Shown: piece after piece, positions 1 through 5,187 of the stretch | Position numbering within the stretch: position 1 is the stretch's first letter | Layout: each line of letters starts with the position of its first letter | NCBI GenBank assembly: GCA_013362555.1 | Contig: JABFVX010000027.1 | Coordinates: 1-5,231 of the forward strand | Reading direction: 5' to 3' | Length of the DNA stretch: 5,231 nucleotides | DNA from: Mycobacteriaceae bacterium | Lineage (GTDB): Bacteria > Actinomycetota > Actinomycetes > Mycobacteriales > Mycobacteriaceae | Made by a program: the position numbers and the translations under genes | The notes under the pieces: generated by a model | The model's input: the letters and a program-made list of their open reading frames with translations, nothing else | Database searches by the model: none | Told to the model about the DNA's origin: nothing

Positions 1-777
1 GTGCAGGCTCCACAGTTTGACCGCGCCGTCGGTGCCGGCCGTGGCGAGGACGTGCCCGTCCGGCGAGAACGCCACCGACCAGGTCGCGCCGGTCTGCGCG
101 GCGAGCGGGCCGCCCAGCTCCCGCGGCGCCGCCGGATCGGCGAGATCCCACAGCCGCACCGTGCCGTCGTCGCTGCCCGCCGCCAGCGTCCGTCCGTCCG
201 GCGCGAAAGCGACCGAATGGGCGGTGGCGCCGAATCCGCCGAGCGGAACGCCCAGCGGGACAGGCGCTTCCGGCGCGCTCACGTCCCACAGCCGCACCGT
301 CAGGTCGTCGCTCGCGGTGGCCAGGAGCCGCCCGTCCGGCGAGAACGCCGCGGAGCGGACCGGACCGGTGTGCCCCGCCAGCGGTGGGCAGGCCTGCCGC
401 GGCGCGGCCGGGTCGGCCAGGTCCCACAACGCGACCGTGTGGTCGTGGTTGGGCGCGGCCAGGATTCGGCCGTCGCCGCGAAATCCGAGCAGGTAAACCG
501 TCCCCGCGCCCCCGACCAGCGGCTCCCCGACCGGGTGCGCCGCCGCAGGCTCGGTGACGTCCCACAGCCGCACCGTGTGGTCACCGCCCGCGGAAGCCAG
601 CAGCCGCCCGTCCGGAGAGAACACCGCCGAGGTGAGGAACTCCTGATGCCCGTACAGCGGACTGCCCACCGGGGACGGCCTGCGCGGATCCGCGACATCC
701 CAGAGCCGAATGCTGTTGTCGTGGCCGGCAGAGGCGAGCAGCCGCCCGTCCCGGCGGTACGCCACCTGCTTGATCGG
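1..777 (-). repeat. Six WD40 repeat units in exact 138-bp (46-codon) register
   Basis: Six blades can be read: the DGRLLASAGHDNSIRLWDV type first, then five more, each ending in (R/A/K)LW(D/S)(V/L). The DNA segment encoding the LWDV region (cccacag on the plus strand) starts at 9 (as tccacag), 147, 285, 423 (cccacaa), 561 and 699 (cccagag), so every step is exactly 138 bp without insertion or deletion. Linkers between blades are rich in Ala and Pro, such as ADPAAPR. The third blade (RGDGRILAAPNHDHTVALWDL) is the most diverged, with GD in place of the usual PD. WD40 propellers usually need about seven blades, so at least one more is expected outside the window. Confidence 0.9.
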
Positions 778-2679
778 ACCGGTGTCGCCGTCGACGGCGG
801 TCGCCAGCGGCATGTCCTGCGTACCCAGCAGCCGCACCCATACTCCGACGTCGTCGGGCCGCAGCCGGGCCGCGACCAGGTCCAGTTGTGCCGACATCGA
901 CGGATCGCCCGCCTGCAGCCGGTCGGCCTCGGACAGCACTCGCGCGAAAACCGCGTCGTTGCGTTCTGCGGTTGCGGTGCGGCTCTGCGAGTACGCCGCA
1001 ATGGCCAGCAGCAGCGCCACCACGCTGAGCAGCGCCAGCGTGGCCTTGCTCACCGACGACCGGCGCTGAGAGCGCCGGCGGGCCTGGCTTGCCGCCGAAA
1101 GGAACTCGCGCGCACCGGGGCCGACCGTCCCGGGCCCGCAGTGCTCGGCCGCCGCGGTGAGCCGATCGCCCCGGTACAGCGCCCAACTCGCGTGCCCGCT
1201 GTCGACCCACTCCGCGGCGTCCGCCTCGACCCGCTGGCGCACCAGATAGCCGACCCGGTCCGCGTCGATCCATGCCCGCAGCCGCGGCCACGCCTCCAAC
1301 ACGATCTCGTGGGTCAGGTAGGCCACATCGGCGTCCAGCGTGACCAACCGTGCGGCCGAGAGCGTTTCGAGCGCAGCCTCGGCGGCGTCCGGATCGCCCG
1401 CAGGCGCCACAACCTCCGCCCGGGCCACGCGACGGCGGGTGTCGCGGGAGTCCGAGGCGACCCGGACCAGCCCGAGCAGAATCTGTTTCGCGGCGCGACG
1501 CTGCGCGGGCGACAGTTCGTCCCAGGCCCTTTCGGCGGTCGCCGCGACCGAGCCGCCGACGCCGCCTGCCTTGCGGTAGCCGGCGACAGTGAGCCGCGCG
1601 CCTTCGCGCCGTTCCCACGTCGCGGCCATGACATGTGACAGCAGCGGCAGCGCGCCGGCGTCGTAGCCTTGTCTGCCCTCGCAGAGTTCGGTGATCGCCA
1701 GTTCCTCCAGGCCGGGTTCCAGGCTCAGCCCCGCGGCCTCGGCGGGCCCGGTGATCGCCTCGGCCAGTTCGTCGAGCCGCATCGGCCCGAGCAGCCAGCT
1801 GCGCCGCGTCAGCGCGTCGGCCAGGAGCGGATAATGCAGGCAGCGGGAGTAGAAGTCGGCCCGCACCGACACGACCACGGCCGTGGGCCCGACCTCGTCG
1901 GGGTCCGCAGGCCGCTCGGCCAGCGACGCCAGCAAGGCGAGAAACGATTCCCGTTCCGACTCCGCCGATCCCGCGGTGAACAGCTCCTCGAACTGGTCCA
2001 CGATGAGCAGGCGGGACCGGTCCGGAGCCCACCGCCCGGGAGTGTCGCCCGGCGACACCGCGAGCGCCTCCCACAGCGCGGACACCGGCGCCGCCCCCGG
2101 CGTCATGGCGGCGACCGACCACCGGCCCTCGCTGGCTATGGCCGGAACCAGCCCAGCGTGCAGCAGTGAGGATTTGCCCGCTCCCGACGCACCGACCACC
2201 ACCAGCAGCCCGCCGGCCCGAATGAGGTCGGCAAGCTCGTCGGTGGCAGTGCGCCTGCCGAAGAACAGGGCGGCGTCGGCACTGCGAAACGACGTCAAAC
2301 CGGGATAGGGACAGGCAGTTTCGGTGTCCACCGACTCGCCCCGCCAGGCATCGGACTCCGCCCACAACCGCCGCCATTCCTGCATGTCGGCGAGCTCCGG
2401 CGCCAGCGGCCGACCGGACTTCTTGGCTTGGTCGACGAGCGTCAACAGGACGGGCAGCAGGGATTCGAACCGGGCAGGCACGTTGCGCCCGGACTTCCAG
2501 TCGCTGATCCGCTGCGCGGACGCCGAACCGCGCCCCCGGCTCCCCCGCGCCGCCCGCATCCGGTCCTCGGCCGCCGCGGCCACGCGCCGCAAGGCCGGAT
2601 TGCCTGCCGCTGCGAAAAGTTCCGCAAACCGCTCGGCAAATATCTTGCGCGGCGCCGCGATCCCCATCCCTCCACTCAC
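1..2679 (-). CDS. XRE-like HTH – nSTAND1-type NTPase – TM – WD40 repeat protein (3' end outside window)
   Basis: Predicted signal-transduction ATPase; 893 residues are visible and the C-terminus lies beyond the left edge. Counting from GTG 2679: an XRE-like HTH at about 10-85 (RISDWKSGRNVP at 57-68); the family motif CPYPGL at 123-128 and FFGR at 139-142; Walker A GASGAGKS at 163-170 with Lys169; Walker B LLIVDQFEEL with Asp228; RADFYSR at 273-279; GALPLLSH from 342; LTHE with His457. A hydrophobic segment (about 545-563) is followed by WD40 repeats from about 635. STAND proteins are known as ATP-dependent oligomerising switches in which repeats sense and another domain acts; sensing by the WD40 part is inferred. 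No enzymatic effector is visible, so the output may be the HTH, a partner or the missing C-terminus. GTG 2679 is chosen for its leaderless promoter spacing; ATG 2667 is in frame but GGAGGG abuts it. The frame has no stop over 2.6 kb, and conserved motifs run through all of it. Confidence 0.93.
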   Translation of the reverse strand, partial: MSGGMGIAAPRKIFAERFAELFAAAGNPALRRVAAAAEDRMRAARGSRGRGSASAQRISDWKSGRNVPARFESLLPVLLTLVDQAKKSGRPLAPELADMQEWRRLWAESDAWRGESVDTETACPYPGLTSFRSADAALFFGRRTATDELADLIRAGGLLVVVGASGAGKSSLLHAGLVPAIASEGRWSVAAMTPGAAPVSALWEALAVSPGDTPGRWAPDRSRLLIVDQFEELFTAGSAESERESFLALLASLAERPADPDEVGPTAVVVSVRADFYSRCLHYPLLADALTRRSWLLGPMRLDELAEAITGPAEAAGLSLEPGLEELAITELCEGRQGYDAGALPLLSHVMAATWERREGARLTVAGYRKAGGVGGSVAATAERAWDELSPAQRRAAKQILLGLVRVASDSRDTRRRVARAEVVAPAGDPDAAEAALETLSAARLVTLDADVAYLTHEIVLEAWPRLRAWIDADRVGYLVRQRVEADAAEWVDSGHASWALYRGDRLTAAAEHCGPGTVGPGAREFLSAASQARRRSQRRSSVSKATLALLSVVALLLAIAAYSQSRTATAERNDAVFARVLSEADRLQAGDPSMSAQLDLVAARLRPDDVGVWVRLLGTQDMPLATAVDGDTGPIKQVAYRRDGRLLASAGHDNSIRLWDVADPRRPSPVGSPLYGHQEFLTSAVFSPDGRLLASAGGDHTVRLWDVTEPAAAHPVGEPLVGGAGTVYLLGFRGDGRILAAPNHDHTVALWDLADPAAPRQACPPLAGHTGPVRSAAFSPDGRLLATASDDLTVRLWDVSAPEAPVPLGVPLGGFGATAHSVAFAPDGRTLAAGSDDGTVRLWDLADPAAPRELGGPLAAQTGATWSVAFSPDGHVLATAGTDGAVKLWSLH

Positions 2680-2686
2680 CGCGCCG

Positions 2687-2715
2687 AGTCTAAAGGTGTA
2701 AGCGGTACCCCCCAA
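2687..2715 (-). promoter_or_regulatory. Putative leaderless promoter of the STAND–WD40 gene
   Basis: On the minus strand TTGGGG (2715-2710) is followed after 17 nt by TAGACT (2692-2687), which fits the actinobacterial TANNNT -10 pattern. Seven nucleotides further lies GTG 2679, so transcription would begin at or next to the start codon. The -35 match is weak (only TTG agrees with TTGACA). This spacing is the reason for preferring GTG 2679 over ATG 2667. Confidence 0.5.
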
Positions 2716-2748
2716 CCACGGACGCCCACCCCTGACGCGACCCCAGCG

Positions 2749-2805
2749 ACTTCCAGAAGGACCCGTGAGGTGCGCTGGGCGCACGTCACGGGTCATTCTG
2801 GAAGT
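2749..2805. repeat. Dispersed palindromic element, copy 1 (27-bp arms, 3-nt loop)
   Basis: Left arm 2749-2775 and right arm 2779-2805 pair at 25 of 27 positions around the loop TGG (2776-2778). The mismatches are g2759 opposite a2795 and g2769 opposite g2785. The right arm reads, in reverse complement, through the core ACCCGTGACGTGCGC and matches the left arm of copy 2 near 5190 without a difference over 24 bases, so the two changes in copy 1 are confined to its left arm. No T-tract follows on either strand. I do not recognise the family. Confidence 0.85.
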
Positions 2806-2826
2806 ACTGACGACCCGATAAGCCCG

Positions 2827-2865
2827 GTCTCCGAGCGTGACCCCCCGATTGTCACGCTCGGAGAC
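2827..2865. repeat. Perfect 15-bp hairpin (possible terminator or protein site)
   Basis: GTCTCCGAGCGTGAC (2827-2841) pairs perfectly with 2851-2865 around a 9-nt loop, CCCCCGATT. It follows the larger palindrome by only 21 bp, making a tandem pair of hairpins. It has no T-tract and no gene ends here, so a classical intrinsic terminator role for visible genes is not supported. Antitermination, insulation of transcription entering from outside or protein binding are alternatives. Confidence 0.6.
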
Positions 2866-2998
2866 ACCCCTCCGAACGGCCGGCTCGGATCGGGTGGATC
2901 CGGGCTGACGAACCAACCGTAGCCGGACCGGGCGGCGCCTAGGAACACGTTTATTCGCAGATGGCCGGAAACCCGCAGGTCACAGCGGATCTATCAGT

Positions 2999-3032
2999 CG
3001 TCCGGACCGGACAGATCACGTCCGGACCGGAC
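2999..3032. promoter_or_regulatory. Two identical dyad sites (CGTCCGGACCGGAC) 20 bp apart
   Basis: CGTCCGGACCGGAC occurs at 2999-3012 and again at 3019-3032. Each contains a perfect inverted repeat GTCCGG-A-CCGGAC. The 20-bp spacing is close to two turns of the helix, placing the sites on one face, as expected for cooperative dimer binding. They lie about 100 bp upstream of the tRNA-Arg -10 box and about 320 bp upstream of the STAND gene. The regulator and the controlled gene cannot be told from sequence. A chance tandem duplication in GC-rich DNA is the alternative. Confidence 0.4.
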
Positions 3033-3130
3033 GCCGAGCGGGCCGATATCCGACCTGCCGACCTCGGTCGCACCCGCACCGGGCCACCCCGCTGCCGGAA
3101 TCCGGCTGTCCCCCCGGCGGGCCGATGCCC

Positions 3131-3136
3131 TAGGAT
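3131..3136 (+). promoter_or_regulatory. Putative -10 box of tRNA-Arg (TAGGAT)
   Basis: TAGGAT fits TANNNT and ends 11 nt before the mature tRNA 5' end, giving a transcription start about 5 nt upstream of it. No convincing -35 box is present; CTGTCC (3106-3111) is the nearest candidate, with a 19-nt spacer. Confidence 0.4.
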
Positions 3137-3147
3137 CCAAGACGAAT

Positions 3148-3220
3148 GCCCTCGTAGCTCAGGGGATAGAGCACCCGCCTCCTAAGCGGGGGGTCGAAGG
3201 TTCGAATCCTTCCGAGGGCA
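3148..3220 (+). tRNA. tRNA-Arg (anticodon CCT)
   Basis: A complete 73-nt cloverleaf. The acceptor stem GCCCTCG (3148-3154) pairs with CGAGGGC (3213-3219), with discriminator A3220. The D arm is GCTC/GAGC. The anticodon stem CCCGC/GCGGG encloses the loop CTCCTAA, giving anticodon CCT, which reads the rare codon AGG. The T arm GAAGG/CCTTC holds the loop TTCGAAT. The 3' CCA is not encoded: the next bases are CCCA, so CCA must be added by nucleotidyltransferase. No integrase or duplicated tRNA 3' end is visible nearby. Confidence 0.97.
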
Positions 3221-3431
3221 CCCACTGCGTCGACAATCGGACAGCCTTGAGCTCCGGGAACCGGACCTGGCCGACAATCGAGCACGCCTGGCCGTCACAG
3301 CGGCCCGATTGCGCGCGCCAGGTAGCCGATATCGGGTTTGCCGGGAGCGACCCATACCGATCAGATCGGGAGCGAACCGCCGAGCCTCGGCAGGATCTCG
3401 CGCCACAATGCGGTCAATCGGCGAAGGTTGG
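3221..3431. other. Intergenic region after tRNA-Arg with short palindromes; possible terminator of the minus-strand operon
   Basis: No gene is supported here. Three short inverted repeats lie near the 3' end of the SnoaL-like gene: CCGATATCGG (3327-3336), CCGATC-A-GATCGG (3357-3369) and GCCGAG-C-CTCGGC (3379-3391). The last lies about 40 bp beyond the stop codon at 3432 and could act as a terminator for the minus-strand operon, but no T-tract follows and the arms are short. The pair CCTGGCCG at 3267 and 3289 is a minor direct repeat. Confidence 0.4.
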
Positions 3432-3953
3432 TCAACCCTTGCGGATCCAGGCGGGGGTTACCCGGATCTCGCTGATTCGCCAGCCCAGGGTCGTCCGGAT
3501 CACCGTGCAGGTCTGCCGGAGACTGCCTGTCTGGTGGGGCGGCTGACCATCGCGGTAGTAGTACACGATCGAGTTCGACGAGGCGGCAGCTTGATCACCG
3601 TTCACGTTCACCAGCAAGTCGGTGGTCGTGTGCTGAGTGTGTTCCCCCTCGACTTCGGCTTGTCGCATGAAGTCGACGACCTTGTCGAGACCCTGGACCG
3701 AGATCCGGGGCGAGTCCACTTTCACATCGTCAGCGAAGACGGTGCCGACGGTTTCCCAGCGGCGATCGTCGAGCAGGAGAGCGAACCGAGTGAACAGATC
3801 GGCGATCTCGAGGCGGTCGGCGGTCGAATCAGTGGCGGACATGACTTCCTCTTTGCTTGGTGTGGCGGCGATGCGACTATCGGTGCAGCCGGTGAGCAGC
3901 AGCGCGGCGACGGCCGAGGCCGCGAAGCCGGCGAGGGCAGTTCTGCTGAGCAT
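3432..3953 (-). CDS. SnoaL-like / NTF2-fold protein with lipoprotein signal peptide
   Basis: A 173-residue protein from ATG 3953. Residues 1-23 form a bacterial lipoprotein signal: Arg near the N-terminus, a hydrophobic stretch and lipobox LTGC with Cys23, implying a lipid-anchored, membrane-facing product. From about residue 44 the sequence resembles the SnoaL-like (SnoaL_4) branch of the NTF2 cone fold: RLEIADLFTRFALLLDDRRW, TVFADDV, GEHTQHTTTD, a YYYRDG strand and a GWRISEIRV strand. This fold binds or converts small molecules; substrate and activity are unknown. A second ATG (3842, residue 38) has a strong ribosome-binding site and would give a 136-residue cytosolic form, the usual length of the domain. 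The gene begins 25 bp after the MarR-like gene on the same strand, so the two are probably cotranscribed. The ATG 3953 start has only a distant GGGAAG upstream. The fold call is firm; choice of start is not. Confidence 0.85.
   Translation of the reverse strand: MLSRTALAGFAASAVAALLLTGCTDSRIAATPSKEEVMSATDSTADRLEIADLFTRFALLLDDRRWETVGTVFADDVKVDSPRISVQGLDKVVDFMRQAEVEGEHTQHTTTDLLVNVNGDQAAASSNSIVYYYRDGQPPHQTGSLRQTCTVIRTTLGWRISEIRVTPAWIRKG
3840..3854 (-). promoter_or_regulatory. Internal ribosome-binding site and alternative start of the SnoaL-like gene
   Basis: On the minus strand AAAGAGGAAGTC immediately precedes ATG (3842-3840), with GAGG 5 nt before the start codon. This is a much better translation signal than the one before ATG 3953. 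Use of it would remove the lipoprotein signal and leave the NTF2-fold domain beginning MSATDSTADRLEIADLF. Confidence 0.6.
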
Positions 3954-3978
3954 GGTTCGAGAAATCTTCCCGCTCAGT

Positions 3979-4422
3979 TCAGGCTCGGGCCAGTTCCTCT
4001 GCCATACGCGCGGTGATCGTGGCCAGCACTCGCGCCGTGGTGGCCAGATCATCGGGGGCGACCGCGTTGTAGGCGGCGGACACGATGGCGCCCGATTCGG
4101 CGCGGACCTTGCCCGCGAGCGCCGCGCCGTCCTCGGTGGGCGCGATCAGATCGTCGGAATTCGTCTGCAGCAGGCTGCTTTCGAGGAGTGCGGTCAGCGC
4201 GGATTCAACGTCGGCGGGATCCCATTGGGTCATGGCGGCGACTCGGGCGACGTGAGCGGCCGAATCGACCGGCGCACCGGCGGTCAGGGCCTGATTGAGC
4301 ACGATCCACTGCTTTTCGTCCAGCGTGGTGCCGGCCAGGGCGCGGGCCAGGATCGCAGTGTGGTGCTTCTCGGCCTGTCCGATGACTGACGGGTTCAGGG
4401 TGGCCGGTGCGGTGGTGGTCAT
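3979..4422 (-). CDS. MarR-like winged-helix transcriptional regulator
   Basis: A 147-residue, mostly helical protein without membrane segments. The layout is that of MarR-family dimers: an N-terminal helix (about 10-30, PSVIGQAEKHHTAILARAL), a helix with LDEKQWIVLNQAL (34-46), a winged HTH at about 52-98 (HVARVAAMTQWDPADVESAL, then LLESSLL and the wing ending in TEDGAAL), and a long C-terminal helix (104-145, KVRAES to ARMAEELARA) that would complete the dimer. MarR proteins often repress their own operon and respond to small phenolic or lipophilic ligands; that is family knowledge, not shown here. ATG 4422 is chosen because AAGGAG lies 6 nt upstream; the longer frame to 4482 would run into the promoter. 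The SnoaL-like gene follows after 25 bp, and a TetR gene diverges upstream. The exact subfamily is uncertain, since the wing sequence is not a strong textbook match. Confidence 0.8.
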   Translation of the reverse strand: MTTTAPATLNPSVIGQAEKHHTAILARALAGTTLDEKQWIVLNQALTAGAPVDSAAHVARVAAMTQWDPADVESALTALLESSLLQTNSDDLIAPTEDGAALAGKVRAESGAIVSAAYNAVAPDDLATTARVLATITARMAEELARA

Positions 4423-4428
4423 TGCGAT

Positions 4429-4434
4429 CTCCTT
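4429..4434 (-). promoter_or_regulatory. Shine-Dalgarno site (AAGGAG) of the MarR-like gene
   Basis: AAGGAG lies 6 nt before ATG 4422. It decides the start codon against the in-frame ATG at 4482, which has no such site. Confidence 0.85.
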
Positions 4435-4455
4435 GTTCGGGGTGCGCTCGTTGCT

Positions 4456-4499
4456 GTGCACAATTCTGACACTAAGTTCCATTCGTGCACAAGTGCCAA
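4456..4499 (-). promoter_or_regulatory. Putative promoter of the MarR-like/SnoaL operon with paired GTGCAC sites
   Basis: On the minus strand TTGGCA (4499-4494, five of six matches to TTGACA) is followed after 19 nt by TAGTGT (4474-4469). The spacer is longer than the usual 17, so the core elements are tentative. TTGTGCAC occurs twice in the same orientation (4492-4485 and 4463-4456), its palindromic GTGCAC centres 29 bp apart. One copy lies inside the spacer and the other just past the -10, where a bound repressor would block polymerase. The MarR-like or the TetR protein is the obvious candidate to bind. Confidence 0.45.
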
Positions 4500-4540
4500 T
4501 TCATGCTGAGTTTCTTTCGTGCCTGAGGCTCGTCTCACGC

Positions 4541-4546
4541 TAGGAT
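4541..4546 (+). promoter_or_regulatory. Putative leaderless -10 box of the TetR-family gene (TAGGAT)
   Basis: TAGGAT (TANNNT type) ends 6 nt before ATG 4553, so the transcript would begin at the start codon. There is no Shine-Dalgarno sequence in front of that ATG, which agrees with a leaderless message. No clear -35 is seen. TGAG-6 nt-CTCA at 4524-4537 just upstream is a weak dyad that could be an autoregulatory operator. Confidence 0.5.
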
Positions 4547-4552
4547 TCCGGT

Positions 4553-5173
4553 ATGCCGAGCGACGACCGTGCCCTACCGCTGCGTGAACGCAAACGGCTC
4601 CGCACCCGCCGTGCGCTGGCCGACGCCGCACTCCGGCTGTTCACCGAGAAGGGTTTCGCCGCGACCACCGTCGAGGAACTGGTCGACGCCGCGGAGGTCT
4701 CGCGCAGCACGTTCTTCCGGGCCTTCCCGACCAAGGAAGCCGTGGCCGTCGAGGCCGAAACCGAGCTGTGGACCGGCTATCTCGACACGCTGGCGGTGCA
4801 CGAGTTCACCGGCTCGGCGCTCACGGCACTGCGCGACACTCTCACCGGGGCGGCGACGACGCTTCCGGACGACTGGGACGCCCGCTACGTCGCCACACGC
4901 AAATTGGTTCTCACCAACCCCGGCCTGCTCGGTTACCTCGAGTACGCTCGCTCCGGCGTGGAAACCCGAGTTGCCCAACAGCTCTCGGATCACCTATGTC
5001 TCCCCGACGGGGACCTTCGCCCTCGTATCCTCGCCGAGCTGACCACCACAGCGTGGAGCATCGCCGGCCGAGGCTGGGTCGCCGCCGACGCGCACGGAGG
5101 TCGAGCCGACCTCCTCGAACGCTTGCATCAGGCCTTCGCCGTCATCCCCGACGCGCTCCGGCTGTCGGCGTAA
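4553..5173 (+). CDS. TetR-family transcriptional regulator
   Basis: A 206-residue protein, the typical TetR length. The N-terminal DNA-binding domain spans about residues 13-62: RKRLRTRRALADAALRLF, then GFAATTVEELVDAAEVSRSTFFRAFPTKE, with recognition helix SRSTFFRAF at 50-58. The remainder is a helical ligand-binding and dimerisation domain with the run RKLVLTNPGLLGYLEY followed by ETRVAQQLSDHL, a pattern like the MftR-type (TetR_C_14) C-terminal domain; this subfamily call is tentative. It diverges from the MarR-like/SnoaL operon across 130 bp, an arrangement in which a TetR protein commonly represses both itself and the neighbour. The ligand is unknown. ATG 4553 fits a leaderless start. After the stop codon (TAA 5171-5173), the palindromic element at 5188 lies 14 bp downstream and may terminate the transcript. 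Confidence 0.93.
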   Translation: MPSDDRALPLRERKRLRTRRALADAALRLFTEKGFAATTVEELVDAAEVSRSTFFRAFPTKEAVAVEAETELWTGYLDTLAVHEFTGSALTALRDTLTGAATTLPDDWDARYVATRKLVLTNPGLLGYLEYARSGVETRVAQQLSDHLCLPDGDLRPRILAELTTTAWSIAGRGWVAADAHGGRADLLERLHQAFAVIPDALRLSA

Positions 5174-5187
5174 TTGCGCCCTCAAAA

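Larger units (their letters stand above)
2716..3147. other. Structured intergenic region between the STAND gene and tRNA-Arg
   Basis: I see no credible gene in these 432 bp: the open frames lack a ribosome-binding site, recognisable domains and plausible composition. It holds a large palindrome (2749-2805), a perfect 15-bp hairpin (2827-2865), a pair of GTCCGGACCGGAC dyads (2999-3032), a related CCGGACCGG core at 2923-2931, and a weak tRNA promoter. Genes point away from it on both sides (STAND gene leftward, tRNA rightward), so the hairpins do not sit after the 3' end of a visible gene. Confidence 0.7.

Noticed and set aside
1..1638. Plus-strand open frame of 545 codons opposite the STAND–WD40 gene
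   Set aside because: Its translation is rich in Arg, Pro and Gln with no domain; the minus-strand frame carries Walker motifs and WD40 repeats throughout. It is a product of high GC.
581..2377. Minus-strand open frame of 598 codons in a different frame
   Set aside because: It overlaps the same strand as the STAND gene one frame off and has Gly/Arg/Ala-rich, non-protein-like composition. The true frame has no stop from 2679 to 1.
2749..2865. CRISPR-like repeat pair
   Set aside because: The two hairpins differ in sequence, and there is no regular repeat-spacer pattern or cas gene.
2827..2865. Riboswitch or T-box leader
   Set aside because: It is a single simple hairpin far from any start codon, without the conserved junction sequences of known classes.
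2428..2922. Plus-strand open frame across the 5' end of the STAND gene and the intergenic hairpins
   Set aside because: It has no ribosome-binding site or recognisable domain, and runs through the palindromes.
3148..3220. tRNA-Arg as an attachment site of an integrated element
   Set aside because: No integrase, no repeated tRNA 3' end and no change of composition are visible within the window.
2961..3406. Small open frames across the tRNA on both strands (ending CPRSSGDRAPAS and PRKDSNLRPPA)
   Set aside because: These peptides are well-known false translations of tRNA genes in sense and antisense.
3309..4389. Plus-strand open frames opposite the SnoaL-like and MarR-like genes
   Set aside because: They are antisense to two well-supported genes and lack domains or translation signals.
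4574..4993. Minus-strand open frame inside the TetR gene
   Set aside because: It is antisense to a clear TetR HTH and has no features of its own.
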